The notes beneath the pieces are model-generated. The model ran no database searches, was not told the origin of the DNA, and was given only the letters and a program-made list of their open reading frames with translations. A program made the translations under genes and the position numbers. A stretch of 64,000 nucleotides of DNA, taken from Verrucomicrobiota bacterium. Its GTDB lineage: Bacteria > Verrucomicrobiota > Verrucomicrobiia > JADLBR01. Numbering within the stretch: position 1 is the stretch's first letter; each line of letters opens with the position of its first letter. This document shows positions 24,840 through 33,087 of the stretch, piece by piece. The DNA lies in assembly GCA_029560585.1 (NCBI GenBank), contig JAKQKQ010000234.1, forward strand, positions 61,072 through 125,071. Reading direction: 5' to 3'.

Positions 24840-25289
24840 TGTTGATGCTTTCCATTCTTAGACGAACTGAGGTTTCTCGACGGTCCCCGATTTTCGGGTC
24901 GCAATCGTCACTGAATGAAAATTCAACTGAAGATTAACCGAGTCTTGAAGATGCCTAGGAGGTCTAACTGGAAGGCATATTGACCGTGATCTGGGATTAT
25001 GCAAATTGAATCCGGAGGTGCCGCGCCTGGCTGAGTTTCGTCTGACGATCCAAGTGCGTGCGGGAGAGGCTATTGGGACAGGAGAAAAAAGGGCGCATTG
25101 ACTGGGCAGAAGATGGAAACACAGGAGCGCGCTTGCGCGCGATTTGAATCGCCTGCAGGCAGGCTCCTACGACTTGGTGTCTGATTCTTCGGGTTCTTTC
25201 CGAGCGCCGCGTGGCTCGCGACTGAGATCGGGGCTAGGTTGGGCGGACTGCGTCGATTCGTGGGAGAGGTCGGACGCGGGGGGATTGGT
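24840..25289. other. Intergenic region upstream of the RRM gene
   Basis: About 450 bp. The part next to the RRM start (24840-25060) is clearly A+T-richer than the flanks and presumably holds its promoter and leader. The rest carries the reverse-oriented family C palindrome. No gene is supported here. Confidence 0.5.
25121..25170 (-). repeat. REP-like palindromic element, family C, copy 3 (reverse)
   Basis: Read on the minus strand it is GTAGGAGCCTGCCTGCAGGC, then GATTCAAATCGCGCGCAAGC and GCGCTCCTG. It has the same two-hairpin frame as copies at 2117 and 4722. Downstream homology on that strand is weaker than between copies 1 and 2. Confidence 0.75.
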
Positions 25290-25901
25290 TCACATTCCCG
25301 AGGTTCGATCAGCTCTTCCTCTTCGGTGGGGGCCGGGGTCGGTTGTGGCGTTGCAGTCCCAGCCCTTTCGGCACCGCACCAACCGTCCCGCTTCGGCCAG
25401 GCCGTCAAAGACCGTCTTCATCGGCGCGAGCAGGCGCCGCTCGTCTATCCGGTATGCCCGCGAAAATTCCGCCGTGGCCCGCGCCGCGATCGCATCGGCG
25501 CTGGATCCTGGAGCGGCGGCCGCGGCGGTCAAGATCGCCTGCCGCAGCAGCGCGAGCACCGGCACCTTCGAGCGCGCGTTCTCACAGTTGGCGCCCATCT
25601 CATCCATCCGGCTCCAGAGCGCGCCCGCCATGCGGGATTCGATCACCGCGGTGGTCGCGTGCGCACGGCCGTGGCAGCGCATCGGCTCGTGTTCCACCCG
25701 GGCACCGAGGGATTCTGCGGCCCGCAGCGCCGCGCTCAAGGCGGTGCTGGGGCCCCATATCACGGCCCGGATGAAGCGGGGCAGATCCGTATCGAGAGGG
25801 GAACCCACGGGTTCCATATACCGGTTTGTGGTGCTCGAGGCAAGCCGGTACTTCCGAGGGCGGTGCTTCGGCGGATGAGGCCAGAGAAACGGGACGCGCA
25901 T
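25290..25901 (-). CDS. Hypothetical protein, unknown function
   Basis: The frame is open for 203 residues. The segment from the internal Met at about 25817 onward has strongly G/C-biased third codon positions like its neighbours, which supports coding on this strand; the first 28 residues do not. The likely product is therefore about 175 residues, starting MEPVGSPLDTDLPRFIRAVI. It is predicted mostly helical, with blocks such as LGARVEHEPMRCHGRAHATT and ALLRQAILTAAAAAPG. No Shine-Dalgarno or recognised domain is seen. It diverges from the radical SAM gene. Confidence 0.55.
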   Translation of the reverse strand: MRVPFLWPHPPKHRPRKYRLASSTTNRYMEPVGSPLDTDLPRFIRAVIWGPSTALSAALRAAESLGARVEHEPMRCHGRAHATTAVIESRMAGALWSRMDEMGANCENARSKVPVLALLRQAILTAAAAAPGSSADAIAARATAEFSRAYRIDERRLLAPMKTVFDGLAEAGRLVRCRKGWDCNATTDPGPHRRGRADRTSGM

Positions 25902-26017
25902 TGGTCTTTGACATTTCGCACAGTTGGGTTTTGTTTAGGCACATTCAGGCTGCAACCGTCCGGTCGCGCGCCCTTTGGGACGCCGAGCAGCGATTCCATC
26001 TTGAGGGCAAATCCGAC

Positions 26018-27982
26018 ATGACCACATCCCCGACAAAGAAGGTTCTTTTAACAAGCGTCTGCCGCCCGCTGGGTCCCGCCTCTGGCGACGCGCCATCGGT
26101 GGGTTACGAGTTGCTCCATCGTCAGGTGACGCGGGCGCAGGGGATCTTCAGCCCCCGCACCGTCAATGCCCAGTTTTCCCTGGACTACATTGCCGAGAAT
26201 CTGGAGGCCCCGACGGTGGTGCTGCAGTATCCATCCAAGGCCGAGCTGAACCGCGAGCTGAAGAAGGGATACGACTACGTGGGCGTTTGCTTCGTGATGG
26301 CGGTGTTGCACAAGATGAAGGAGACGGTCGCCCTGATTCGCCGATACGCCCCCCAGAGCAAGATTGTCCTCGGCGGCTATGGCACGGTGCTGGATGACGC
26401 GGTGCTGGCGCCTTATGCGGACCATATCTGCCGCGAGGAGGGCGTGGCGTTCATGCGGCGCCTGCTGGGCGAGCGCGTGATCCCAATGCCCTACAGGCAT
26501 CCGCTGACGGTGAGCTGGCTGAAGATATTCGGGTGGAAAGTTTCGGGGACCGGCAAGATCTTTGCGGGGCTGGGTTGTCCCAACGGTTGTGATTTCTGCT
26601 GCACATCACATTTCTTTTCGCGGAAGCACATCCGGCTCCTGCCCGAGGGCAAGGACATCTACGCCGTCATCGAGCGGTATCTCGACATGGACCCCGGACT
26701 CGTCTTCCTGATCCTGGATGAAGATTTCCTGCTCAATAAGAAGCGGGCGATGGATTTTCGGGACTGCGTGAAGCGGGGCGGGCGGAGCCCTTCGATCTTC
26801 GCGTTTTCGAGCATCAAGGCGATAAGCCAGTATACGGTCGAAGAGATTCTGGAGATGGGGATAGATGGATTCTGGATCGGCTACGAGGGAGCCCGCTCGG
26901 GCTACGCGAAACAGCAGGGGCGCCCCGTCGAGGAGATCATGACAGAGTTCCGGGAGCACGGCATCACGGTGCTCGCATCGATGATCGTGGGATTCGATTA
27001 TCAGGATCAGGACGTGGTCGCGCGGGAGTTGGCTGGGCTGATGGAACTGAAACCCGCGCTATCGCAATTCCTGATCTACGGTCCGGTTCCCGGCACCCCA
27101 TTCTATCAGCGCGTCATCAAGGATAACTTGCTGCAAGACGGCTACGTCAAGGACCCGGAGTTGTTCTACCGCCGTGCCGATGGCTTCTCCACGATGATCA
27201 AGCATCCGACCCTTTCGCCCGAGGCTATCGAGGGCATACAGAGGTGGTGTTTTGAACAGGATTTTCAGCGGCTTGGGCCCAGCATCTTCCGCGTCCTGGA
27301 GGCGCGGCTGCTCGGTTACCTGAAGCTCAGAAATTCGCCGAATCCGATCTTGCGCGAGAAGGCGGAGTACTATGCCCGGGAGCTTCGGGTGGCGTATCCC
27401 GTGTTTCTGGCGGGCCGCATGCTGGGTCCCAATCCGACGGTGCGACGGTGGATCGGGGATCTGGAGCGGCGCATCCACGCGGAGCTGGGACCGCCCGCAG
27501 CCACGGAGCGTCTCAAATCCGCGTTGGCGGTGGGCGCGGCATTGTGGACTGGGCTGACGTTGAAGCTGAACTTGTTCCAGGATCCCAAGTTGGTTCGGAC
27601 CACCTATCGGATACCCGGAAGACGCTGGGGCGCGTTTGAACTGTGGGAGGACCTCCAACAGAAGTTGGCGATCCCCGAGCTATCGCTTCAGGTCGAGCTG
27701 CAGCACGCGAAGAAGCAAGTCTGGATGCGCCTGGAGGGGGCCCTTTCCGCCGCTGCCGCAGAGCGGCTGGGTCAGAGGATCCGGGACTCGCTGGCGCGGA
27801 GCAAGAATCGCGTCGTGCTGGACCTCAAGAGGTTGCAGAGGGATGGGACGGGCGACCTCCGGCCCCTCATAGAGAATCTCGCGGCCTATCGCTCCCGCAT
27901 TCGGCTGATCTTGCCCAAGGTGTCGGCGGCGCACCCCGAATTGCTGCTGCTCGCGAGCGTCTTTCAGCATTACCGGGGCTGA
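26018..27982 (+). CDS. Radical SAM protein with C-terminal STAS-like domain
   Basis: The 654-residue product has an N-terminal Rossmann-like region (about 20-150: YDYVGVCFVMAVLHKMKETV, SKIVLGGYGTVLDDA) resembling a degenerate B12-binding domain without the DxHxxG motif. The radical SAM cluster motif CPNGCDFC follows (Cys187, Cys191, Cys194). The SAM-barrel blocks FLILDEDFLLNKKRAMDF, GFWIGYEGARSGYAKQQG and MIVGFDYQDQD come next. A helical segment precedes a STAS/anti-anti-sigma-like fold from about residue 567 to the end (VWMRLEGALSAAAAERLGQ, NRVVLDLKRLQRDGTGDL). The reaction is unknown. B12-type radical SAM enzymes often methylate or rearrange lipids and secondary metabolites. The ATG at 26018 has GAGGG 12 bases upstream; 64 open upstream codons look non-coding. 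It is convergent with the SGNH gene. Confidence 0.85.
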   Translation: MTTSPTKKVLLTSVCRPLGPASGDAPSVGYELLHRQVTRAQGIFSPRTVNAQFSLDYIAENLEAPTVVLQYPSKAELNRELKKGYDYVGVCFVMAVLHKMKETVALIRRYAPQSKIVLGGYGTVLDDAVLAPYADHICREEGVAFMRRLLGERVIPMPYRHPLTVSWLKIFGWKVSGTGKIFAGLGCPNGCDFCCTSHFFSRKHIRLLPEGKDIYAVIERYLDMDPGLVFLILDEDFLLNKKRAMDFRDCVKRGGRSPSIFAFSSIKAISQYTVEEILEMGIDGFWIGYEGARSGYAKQQGRPVEEIMTEFREHGITVLASMIVGFDYQDQDVVARELAGLMELKPALSQFLIYGPVPGTPFYQRVIKDNLLQDGYVKDPELFYRRADGFSTMIKHPTLSPEAIEGIQRWCFEQDFQRLGPSIFRVLEARLLGYLKLRNSPNPILREKAEYYARELRVAYPVFLAGRMLGPNPTVRRWIGDLERRIHAELGPPAATERLKSALAVGAALWTGLTLKLNLFQDPKLVRTTYRIPGRRWGAFELWEDLQQKLAIPELSLQVELQHAKKQVWMRLEGALSAAAAERLGQRIRDSLARSKNRVVLDLKRLQRDGTGDLRPLIENLAAYRSRIRLILPKVSAAHPELLLLASVFQHYRG

Positions 27983-28077
27983 GGCCCGTCGGGATCAAGC
28001 AGCCCAGCATGGCGAGGCGCACTGACGCGAGGGGGGTGGGAATTGTCTTCATGGGGACCGCAATCGGCCGCGCGATG

Positions 28078-29241
28078 CTATTTCTCCTGGGAAGAGGACG
28101 AACCTCGGGTGAACCACGGCGTCGCGGTCGCGTCGGTTTTCAGGAATCTCAGCAGGAGTTCGGCGACCTTGGCGCGGCCCGTCTCGCTGGGATGGGTGCC
28201 GTCGTTTTCCGAGAGATCCTCGCGTTTGTAGATCAGCCCGTCAGCCTTGCGCGGTGTCTCGCCGTCGGCCCAGAGATAGGGACCCCACAGGAGGAGGGGG
28301 CACTTCACCGGGCCGCGCGCCTCGTCATAGTTCAGTTCTGGTTTGCCGCCGATCTGGTCTTGGATCAGCCACCGTATCGAGAACGCCTCCTCGAAGGCAT
28401 ACGGCTCTGGGTTTAGGGCCGTCGTGGCGTAGCCGGCGTAGATCCGGCTTGAGAGATACACGATGCGGAGATTGGGGAAGCGCTGCTTCAGGTGGCCGAG
28501 CGCGGTGATGAGGTTGTCCTTGAGTGCCCGCGCGTGTTGGGGGAACTCTCCCAGGCGGGCGGGCCCGGCCTCGGCCTGTTTCATCCAGGCGACCTGGATC
28601 TGCTGCGCGGTGAGCCCGGCGCTCTTGATGCGCTCGTCCACCTTCTGCCAGAGCGGGGCGCCGGGATCGGCCCAACGGGTCCCCGTCTGCCCGCCCTGTG
28701 CGCCGTCCACGAGAATGACATTGGCTGGCTTCTGCGGATCGCGGTTGGCCATGTCCATGAAGCGCGAGTATTCCTGCGTGGTGTTGGACATGCCGACCGA
28801 CAGCACCCCGATTTTTCCCTCCCGCGAAGGATTGCCGGCTTTGTCGAGGGGCCGGATCTTGACCGACTCCCTCATTGCCGCATCGAGATGGCTCTTGGGT
28901 GGCTCGTTCCGACCGCCGCCGTACAGCCCGCCGTCCTCCCCTTTGTATTTGCTGGTCCCCATCTCGGTCAACGGGGTCAGATGCGCAGTCCACTTCGGGG
29001 GTGCCGGGGGAAGTGCCTTGTCGCCCCTGCCTTGCGCTTGACCCCCCCGCGCCTCGCGGCGCGCTTTCTTCGCGCGCTCCACGTAGGCGCGCTCGTCGTC
29101 GCTGACCTGCTCGCCGCGCCTGGACCGCTCGAAGATTTGCCTCGCCCTGTCGAAATCGATCGGCTGCTCCTGCCCGCGTGTCTGGAGGGGCGCCAGCAGC
29201 GTTGCAGACGCGAGCAACAAAAGGGCACATCTGGGGATCAT
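28078..29241 (-). CDS. Secreted SGNH/sialate O-acetylesterase-like protein
   Basis: The product is about 387 residues. A signal peptide (MIPRCALLLLASATLLAPLQ, cut near TRGQ) precedes a charged helical segment (DDERAYVERAKKARREARGG) and then an SGNH-hydrolase-like core. The core has IGVLSVGMSNTTQEYSRFMD with a GxSN nucleophile-type block, NVILVDGAQGGQTG, and the C-terminal DGTHPSETGRAKVAELLL with the D-x-x-H pair typical of the family. Family members are carbohydrate esterases, often deacetylases. No substrate can be read from the sequence. An in-frame ATG at 29256 would add five residues. Its 3' end is 95 bp from the radical SAM stop. Confidence 0.75.
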   Translation of the reverse strand: MIPRCALLLLASATLLAPLQTRGQEQPIDFDRARQIFERSRRGEQVSDDERAYVERAKKARREARGGQAQGRGDKALPPAPPKWTAHLTPLTEMGTSKYKGEDGGLYGGGRNEPPKSHLDAAMRESVKIRPLDKAGNPSREGKIGVLSVGMSNTTQEYSRFMDMANRDPQKPANVILVDGAQGGQTGTRWADPGAPLWQKVDERIKSAGLTAQQIQVAWMKQAEAGPARLGEFPQHARALKDNLITALGHLKQRFPNLRIVYLSSRIYAGYATTALNPEPYAFEEAFSIRWLIQDQIGGKPELNYDEARGPVKCPLLLWGPYLWADGETPRKADGLIYKREDLSENDGTHPSETGRAKVAELLLRFLKTDATATPWFTRGSSSSQEK

Positions 29242-29361
29242 GGTACTTTGGAACACCGGTAAGCCTGTTCGGTTGCGGGGGCGCCCGGCATGACCGTGCG
29301 GAGCTCGGGTTTCCTGTGAGCCCAGGAAACCTGTTATGCAGCGTACTTCTCTCTCGCCGCA

Positions 29362-30006
29362 CTATGGCGCGAGGCGCTCGATGGCCCAGGAGCCGTCGGG
29401 TTGGAGCGCGTAGAGGAAACGATCGTGGAGCCGATCCTCGCCGCCCTGCCAGAATTCGATCCGGTCAGGGGTGACGCGGTATCCGCCCCACGCGGGGGGC
29501 AGGGGGATCTGGCCCGAGGCAAACTTCCGTTTCATCTCGTCGAGTTTTGCGAGGAGGATCTGCCTCGAGGAGATGACATGGCTCTGGTGTGAGACCCAGG
29601 CGCCGAGCTGGTTGCCCCGCGGGCGCGACACGAAATACTTGAGCGATTCGGCGGCGGAGATCTTGGTCGCGGTGCCGGTGATGACGATCTGGCGCTCGAG
29701 CGTAACCCACGGGAACATCAGGGCGACGCGGGGGTTTTCGGCGATCTCACGGGCCTTGCGGCTCTCGTAACTCGTGTAGAACACGAGGCCGCGCGCATCG
29801 TACGATTTGAGGAGGACCGTGCGCAGGGAAGGGGCGCCGCCCGCGGTGGCCGTGGCCAGGGACATGGCGTTTGGCTCCGGGATGCCCGAAGCCATGGCCT
29901 CACCGAACCATTTCTCGAATTGGCGGAGGGGATCGTCATCGAGATCGGTCCTGCGGAGGCCGCCCTTTGTGTAGTTCTTGCGAAGTTCGGAGACGTCCAT
30001 CGTCAA
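29362..30006 (-). CDS. pdxH: Pyridoxamine 5'-phosphate oxidase
   Basis: The 214-residue product matches PdxH length. It carries the FMN/PLP-binding blocks PSLRTVLLKSYDARGLVFYT, YESRKAREIAENPRVALMFP, LERQIVITGTATKIS and the end motif VTPDRIEFWQGGEDRLHDRF. It oxidises pyridoxine or pyridoxamine 5'-phosphate to PLP in the cytoplasm using FMN. The window holds a PLP enzyme (class V aminotransferase) that needs the product, although the two genes are far apart. The start MTMDVSELRK has a second in-frame Met two residues on. It is divergent from the PEP-CTERM gene across about 143 bp. Confidence 0.96.
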   Translation of the reverse strand: MTMDVSELRKNYTKGGLRRTDLDDDPLRQFEKWFGEAMASGIPEPNAMSLATATAGGAPSLRTVLLKSYDARGLVFYTSYESRKAREIAENPRVALMFPWVTLERQIVITGTATKISAAESLKYFVSRPRGNQLGAWVSHQSHVISSRQILLAKLDEMKRKFASGQIPLPPAWGGYRVTPDRIEFWQGGEDRLHDRFLYALQPDGSWAIERLAP

Positions 30007-30149
30007 TCAGTGTGGGGCAGGCGAGCCGATTTCCCAAGGAAAAGACGAGGACGGCATCAGTGGGGCATGCCATGTGCCGCGCAGGCGTCGGGGCTCATGG
30101 CGCTTGACGGCGGGGCTTCCGGTCGGTCAGACTGGGGATCAGCGAGGCG

Positions 30150-31094
30150 ATGATGAGGCTGAAGCACGTGGAGTTGCTGCGGACAGCGATACCTTCCCTA
30201 TTCTTGGTGGCGGGGGTGCCCTGCTGGGGTGATGCGCTGACGAACGCGTCGGCGCTGTGGAAGTTCGACGGTGCGTCGAGCGGTTTCGTGACCAACGCGA
30301 ATCAGATCGTTGATTCCAGCGGCAATGGGCATGGCGCGACTGCGATGACGAACCCGGGCAACACGAACATATCATGGGCCTCGGTGCCGCTGGTGGGGCC
30401 GGGCGGTGCGGCGACGGTGGATCCGTTCGTCACCGAAGGGCGGGGTTTGAGCCTGCAGCCGGGTCTGGTGAGTTCGGGGCTTACCGACACGGTCGCCGCC
30501 GTGGGATTCACGGTGAACAATTTCAGCGTCAAGGGTTCCGCGACGATCGCGACGCGCTTCCTGTGGGATGGCTACATATCGGACGACAGCGGCGCGCAGA
30601 TGGCGTGGCTATATGGGAATGGTTTCGGGGCGTCAAATGGGTGGCTTTTTGGCGTCCAGAACACCGGGACCGAAGCGCGCCTGAAGCTGTTCCAGCTGAA
30701 TTTCACAACGTTTGATTCGGGCTACGTCATGCAGACAGGCGTCTGGTATGACGCGGTGGTGGTCCTGACAGAGAATATCGAAAGCGGCGGCGCGGGCGAC
30801 ATCGCCAGTTTTTATCTGTATCCGGCGGGCGGGTCTCTTCTGACCACGAACCTGAATGGCACGATCTGGACAAACTCCGCGCCGACGTCGCTGATCGGGA
30901 ACGAGACACTCAGCACGGGGACTGGCAACCAACGGAAGGCCTTTGATGGTTCGATCGACTATCTTGCCGTATGGGATCGTCCCTTGAGCCAGGACGAGGT
31001 GCTGGGCCTGATCATCCCGGAGCCGACGACGATCTGGCTGTTGGCGGCAGGGGCGGGCGCGCTGCTTGTCATGGCGCGGCGTCGCCGGTCGTAG
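30150..31094 (+). CDS. LamG-like PEP-CTERM-sorted surface protein
   Basis: The 314-residue product has a signal peptide (LLRTAIPSLFLVAGVPCWG). A concanavalin/LamG-type beta-sandwich follows: SALWKFDGASSGFVTN, VDSSGNGHGATAM, SNGWLFGVQNTG, and FDGSIDYLAVWDRPLSQDEV, which is the classic LamG end. The C-terminal PEP-CTERM tag is PEPTTIWLLAAGAGALLVMA then RRRRS. Such proteins are exported and then processed by an exosortase at the tag. They are linked to extracellular matrix and biofilm formation. No exosortase gene is in the window. A perfect 10-bp hairpin follows within five bases of the stop. The first two codons are both ATG, so the start may be 30153. Confidence 0.9.
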   Translation: MMRLKHVELLRTAIPSLFLVAGVPCWGDALTNASALWKFDGASSGFVTNANQIVDSSGNGHGATAMTNPGNTNISWASVPLVGPGGAATVDPFVTEGRGLSLQPGLVSSGLTDTVAAVGFTVNNFSVKGSATIATRFLWDGYISDDSGAQMAWLYGNGFGASNGWLFGVQNTGTEARLKLFQLNFTTFDSGYVMQTGVWYDAVVVLTENIESGGAGDIASFYLYPAGGSLLTTNLNGTIWTNSAPTSLIGNETLSTGTGNQRKAFDGSIDYLAVWDRPLSQDEVLGLIIPEPTTIWLLAAGAGALLVMARRRRS

Positions 31095-31098
31095 CAGC

Positions 31099-31124
31099 CT
31101 GTCGGACTCTGCCAAGTCCGACAG
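31099..31124 (+). terminator. Hairpin directly after the PEP-CTERM gene
   Basis: CTGTCGGACT (31099-31108) pairs with AGTCCGACAG (31115-31124) around a 6-base loop. It begins four bases past the stop codon within the motif TAGCAGCCTG, which also precedes the palindrome at 4722. It may be a terminator or the variable head module of the following repeat. No T-run follows. Confidence 0.5.
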
Positions 31125-31131
31125 ATTCCTG

Positions 31132-31445
31132 GCCAGAAACTTCGAGCGCTGTTCGTGGGCGCGGCACGTGTCTCGACACAGGATCTGGGCGGGGAGGGTC
31201 TTGGACTGCGGTGGCAAAGTCCGGCAACCGCCGGACGGAGTCACCGCTTTGGCGGCGCGCGAAGAGCGACCCGGCCCCATCGGCTTCGGCTCCGCCGGAG
31301 GCAAAAGCGGTGCCGCCGCTGCGCTCTGCCACCGCAGTCCTAAATGGCCCAGCCCCCAGAAGGTTTCCCCTGAATATTCGGGCGCGTGGACGATTCTGGC
31401 TAGTGCCGCCCCCTCGCGCCGGGGGCGGCGCTGATCCGCAACTTC
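31132..31445. repeat. Dispersed structured repeat, family B, copy 2 (fuller copy)
   Basis: It is homologous to 1838-2105. A 14-bp long-range stem, GGACTGCGGTGGCA (31203-31216) with TGCCACCGCAGTCC (31327-31340), encloses a nested hairpin GTCCGGC/GCCGGAC (31219-31236). Near the end a 12-bp stem (AGTGCCGCCCCC at 31401-31412 with GGGGGCGGCGCT at 31420-31431) holds one G:T pair. The equivalent stem in copy 1 has a swapped C-G/G-C pair. It fills the 428-bp spacer before pyruvate kinase, with no gene supported. Confidence 0.8.
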
Positions 31446-31522
31446 CCCCTCGCGCCATTTCAATGGGCTGCCAACGGCGCACTTGCTAACCCTTCGGACG
31501 CGTGCCAGCGTGGCCCGTTTTT

Positions 31523-32950
31523 ATGCAAAACGAGACTGCGGGTGGCATTCGGCGGACGAAGATCATTGCGACTCTGGGACCATCGACCGATACGGCCGAG
31601 GTGATCGAGCGCCTCATTCTGGCCGGGATGGACATGGCGCGGATCAACATGAGCCACGCCACGCACGAGCAGGTCAGGCGGGTGGTTGGGAAGGTGCGCG
31701 AAGTCAGCGCGCGGCTCGACCGGCGGGTGGGGATCATGATGGACCTGCAGGGTCCGGCGATTCGGACCGGCGAGCTGCCGCTGGCGCTAAATCTGGCCCC
31801 CGGGCAGAGGATTGCGCTGACGGTGCGCGGCGAGAAGTCCGAGGAGGTCCGGTCCGTTGATGTGAACTATGACCAGCTCGTGGATGACATAAGAATCGGC
31901 GACACCGTGCTCATCGACAATGGCACGATACGCCTGCACGTGCTGGAGAAGAAGCGGAACCAGCTCGTGTGCGAGGTCTTGAACGAGGGGACCCTGGGGA
32001 GCCGCAGGCACATCAACCTGCCGGGCGTGCGGGTGAATCTGCCCGCTCTGACGGACAAGGACATAGCGGACGTCGAACTTGGCATCGAGCTGGGGGTGGA
32101 TTTCATCGCCATGTCGTTCGTGCGGGAGGCGCAGGACGTCATGAAGCTCCGGGGCATCATCGATTATCGGAAGGCCTGGCAGAAGATCGTGGCGAAGCTC
32201 GAGGATCAGGAGGGGATCCGCAATCTCGACGAGATCATCGCGGCGGCGGACGCCGTGATGGTGGCGCGCGGCGATCTCGGCATCGAGTGCCCGTTCGAGG
32301 AACTGCCGATCATCCAGCGGCGAATCGTCAAGCGGAGCATCGTGTTGGGCAAGCCGGTGATCGTCGCGACGCACATGCTGGAGTCGATGATCCAGAATCC
32401 GTGCCCGACGCGGGCCGAGATCACGGACGTGTCCAACGCGGTGTTCGAGCAAGCCGACGCGATCATGCTTTCGGGGGAGACGTCGGTGGGCCACCACCCG
32501 GTGGCGTGCGTGGAGATGATGGATCGGATCGCCCGCCGGGTGGAGCGGAGCGGCGGGGCGAATTATGCCGAGCTGGCAAAGATGGATCGGCTGGGTGCCA
32601 AGATGGTGAAGTCGGCCCTGGTGATGGCGCAGGAGGTCAGGGCTGATGCGGTTATCGTATTCACGCGCGCGGGCTGGATGGCGCGCAACTGCGCGTGGCT
32701 GCGCCCGATGCACACACCCCTGTACGCGTTTACGGACAACCCGCGGCTGCTGAACCAGCTGACGCTATTCTGGGGCATCCGGCCTTTCCAGATGCCATTC
32801 AGCGAGGATCCGGCGGTGACCGTCGCGGGAGCGGTGGCGATGTTGAAGGAGCGGCGGCTGGTGCGCACGGGTGGCAATGTGGTGGCGGTCACGGAGATGA
32901 ACATCCGCGGGCGGCTGGTGCGCACCGTCCTGCTGGAGACCGTGGAGTGA
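31523..32950 (+). CDS. pyk: Pyruvate kinase
   Basis: The 475-residue product carries the conserved pyruvate kinase blocks. These are RTKIIATLGPST, GMDMARINMSHATHE, MMDLQGPAIRTGELP, the B-domain, VARGDLGIECPFEELPIIQR, the active-site IVATHMLESMIQNPCPTRAE and DAIMLSGETSVGHHPV. It transfers phosphate from phosphoenolpyruvate to ADP, the last step of glycolysis, in the cytoplasm. I chose the ATG at 31523. A GTG at 31502 is in frame but adds residues not usual for the family. It may be transcribed alone; the glycosidase-like gene starts 137 bp later on the same strand. Confidence 0.95.
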   Translation: MQNETAGGIRRTKIIATLGPSTDTAEVIERLILAGMDMARINMSHATHEQVRRVVGKVREVSARLDRRVGIMMDLQGPAIRTGELPLALNLAPGQRIALTVRGEKSEEVRSVDVNYDQLVDDIRIGDTVLIDNGTIRLHVLEKKRNQLVCEVLNEGTLGSRRHINLPGVRVNLPALTDKDIADVELGIELGVDFIAMSFVREAQDVMKLRGIIDYRKAWQKIVAKLEDQEGIRNLDEIIAAADAVMVARGDLGIECPFEELPIIQRRIVKRSIVLGKPVIVATHMLESMIQNPCPTRAEITDVSNAVFEQADAIMLSGETSVGHHPVACVEMMDRIARRVERSGGANYAELAKMDRLGAKMVKSALVMAQEVRADAVIVFTRAGWMARNCAWLRPMHTPLYAFTDNPRLLNQLTLFWGIRPFQMPFSEDPAVTVAGAVAMLKERRLVRTGGNVVAVTEMNIRGRLVRTVLLETVE

Positions 32951-33087
32951 AGGCTGCCGAACGCGGCGGGTAGCCTTGCGCGGCTCATGGCCATTCGGGC
33001 GGTGGGCTGGCCCGTGGGGCGCGGTATTTGGCAGTTCCTGATGGATGGTGCTGGCGCGGGGGTCAAAACCGTGGAGAATGGCGCGCG

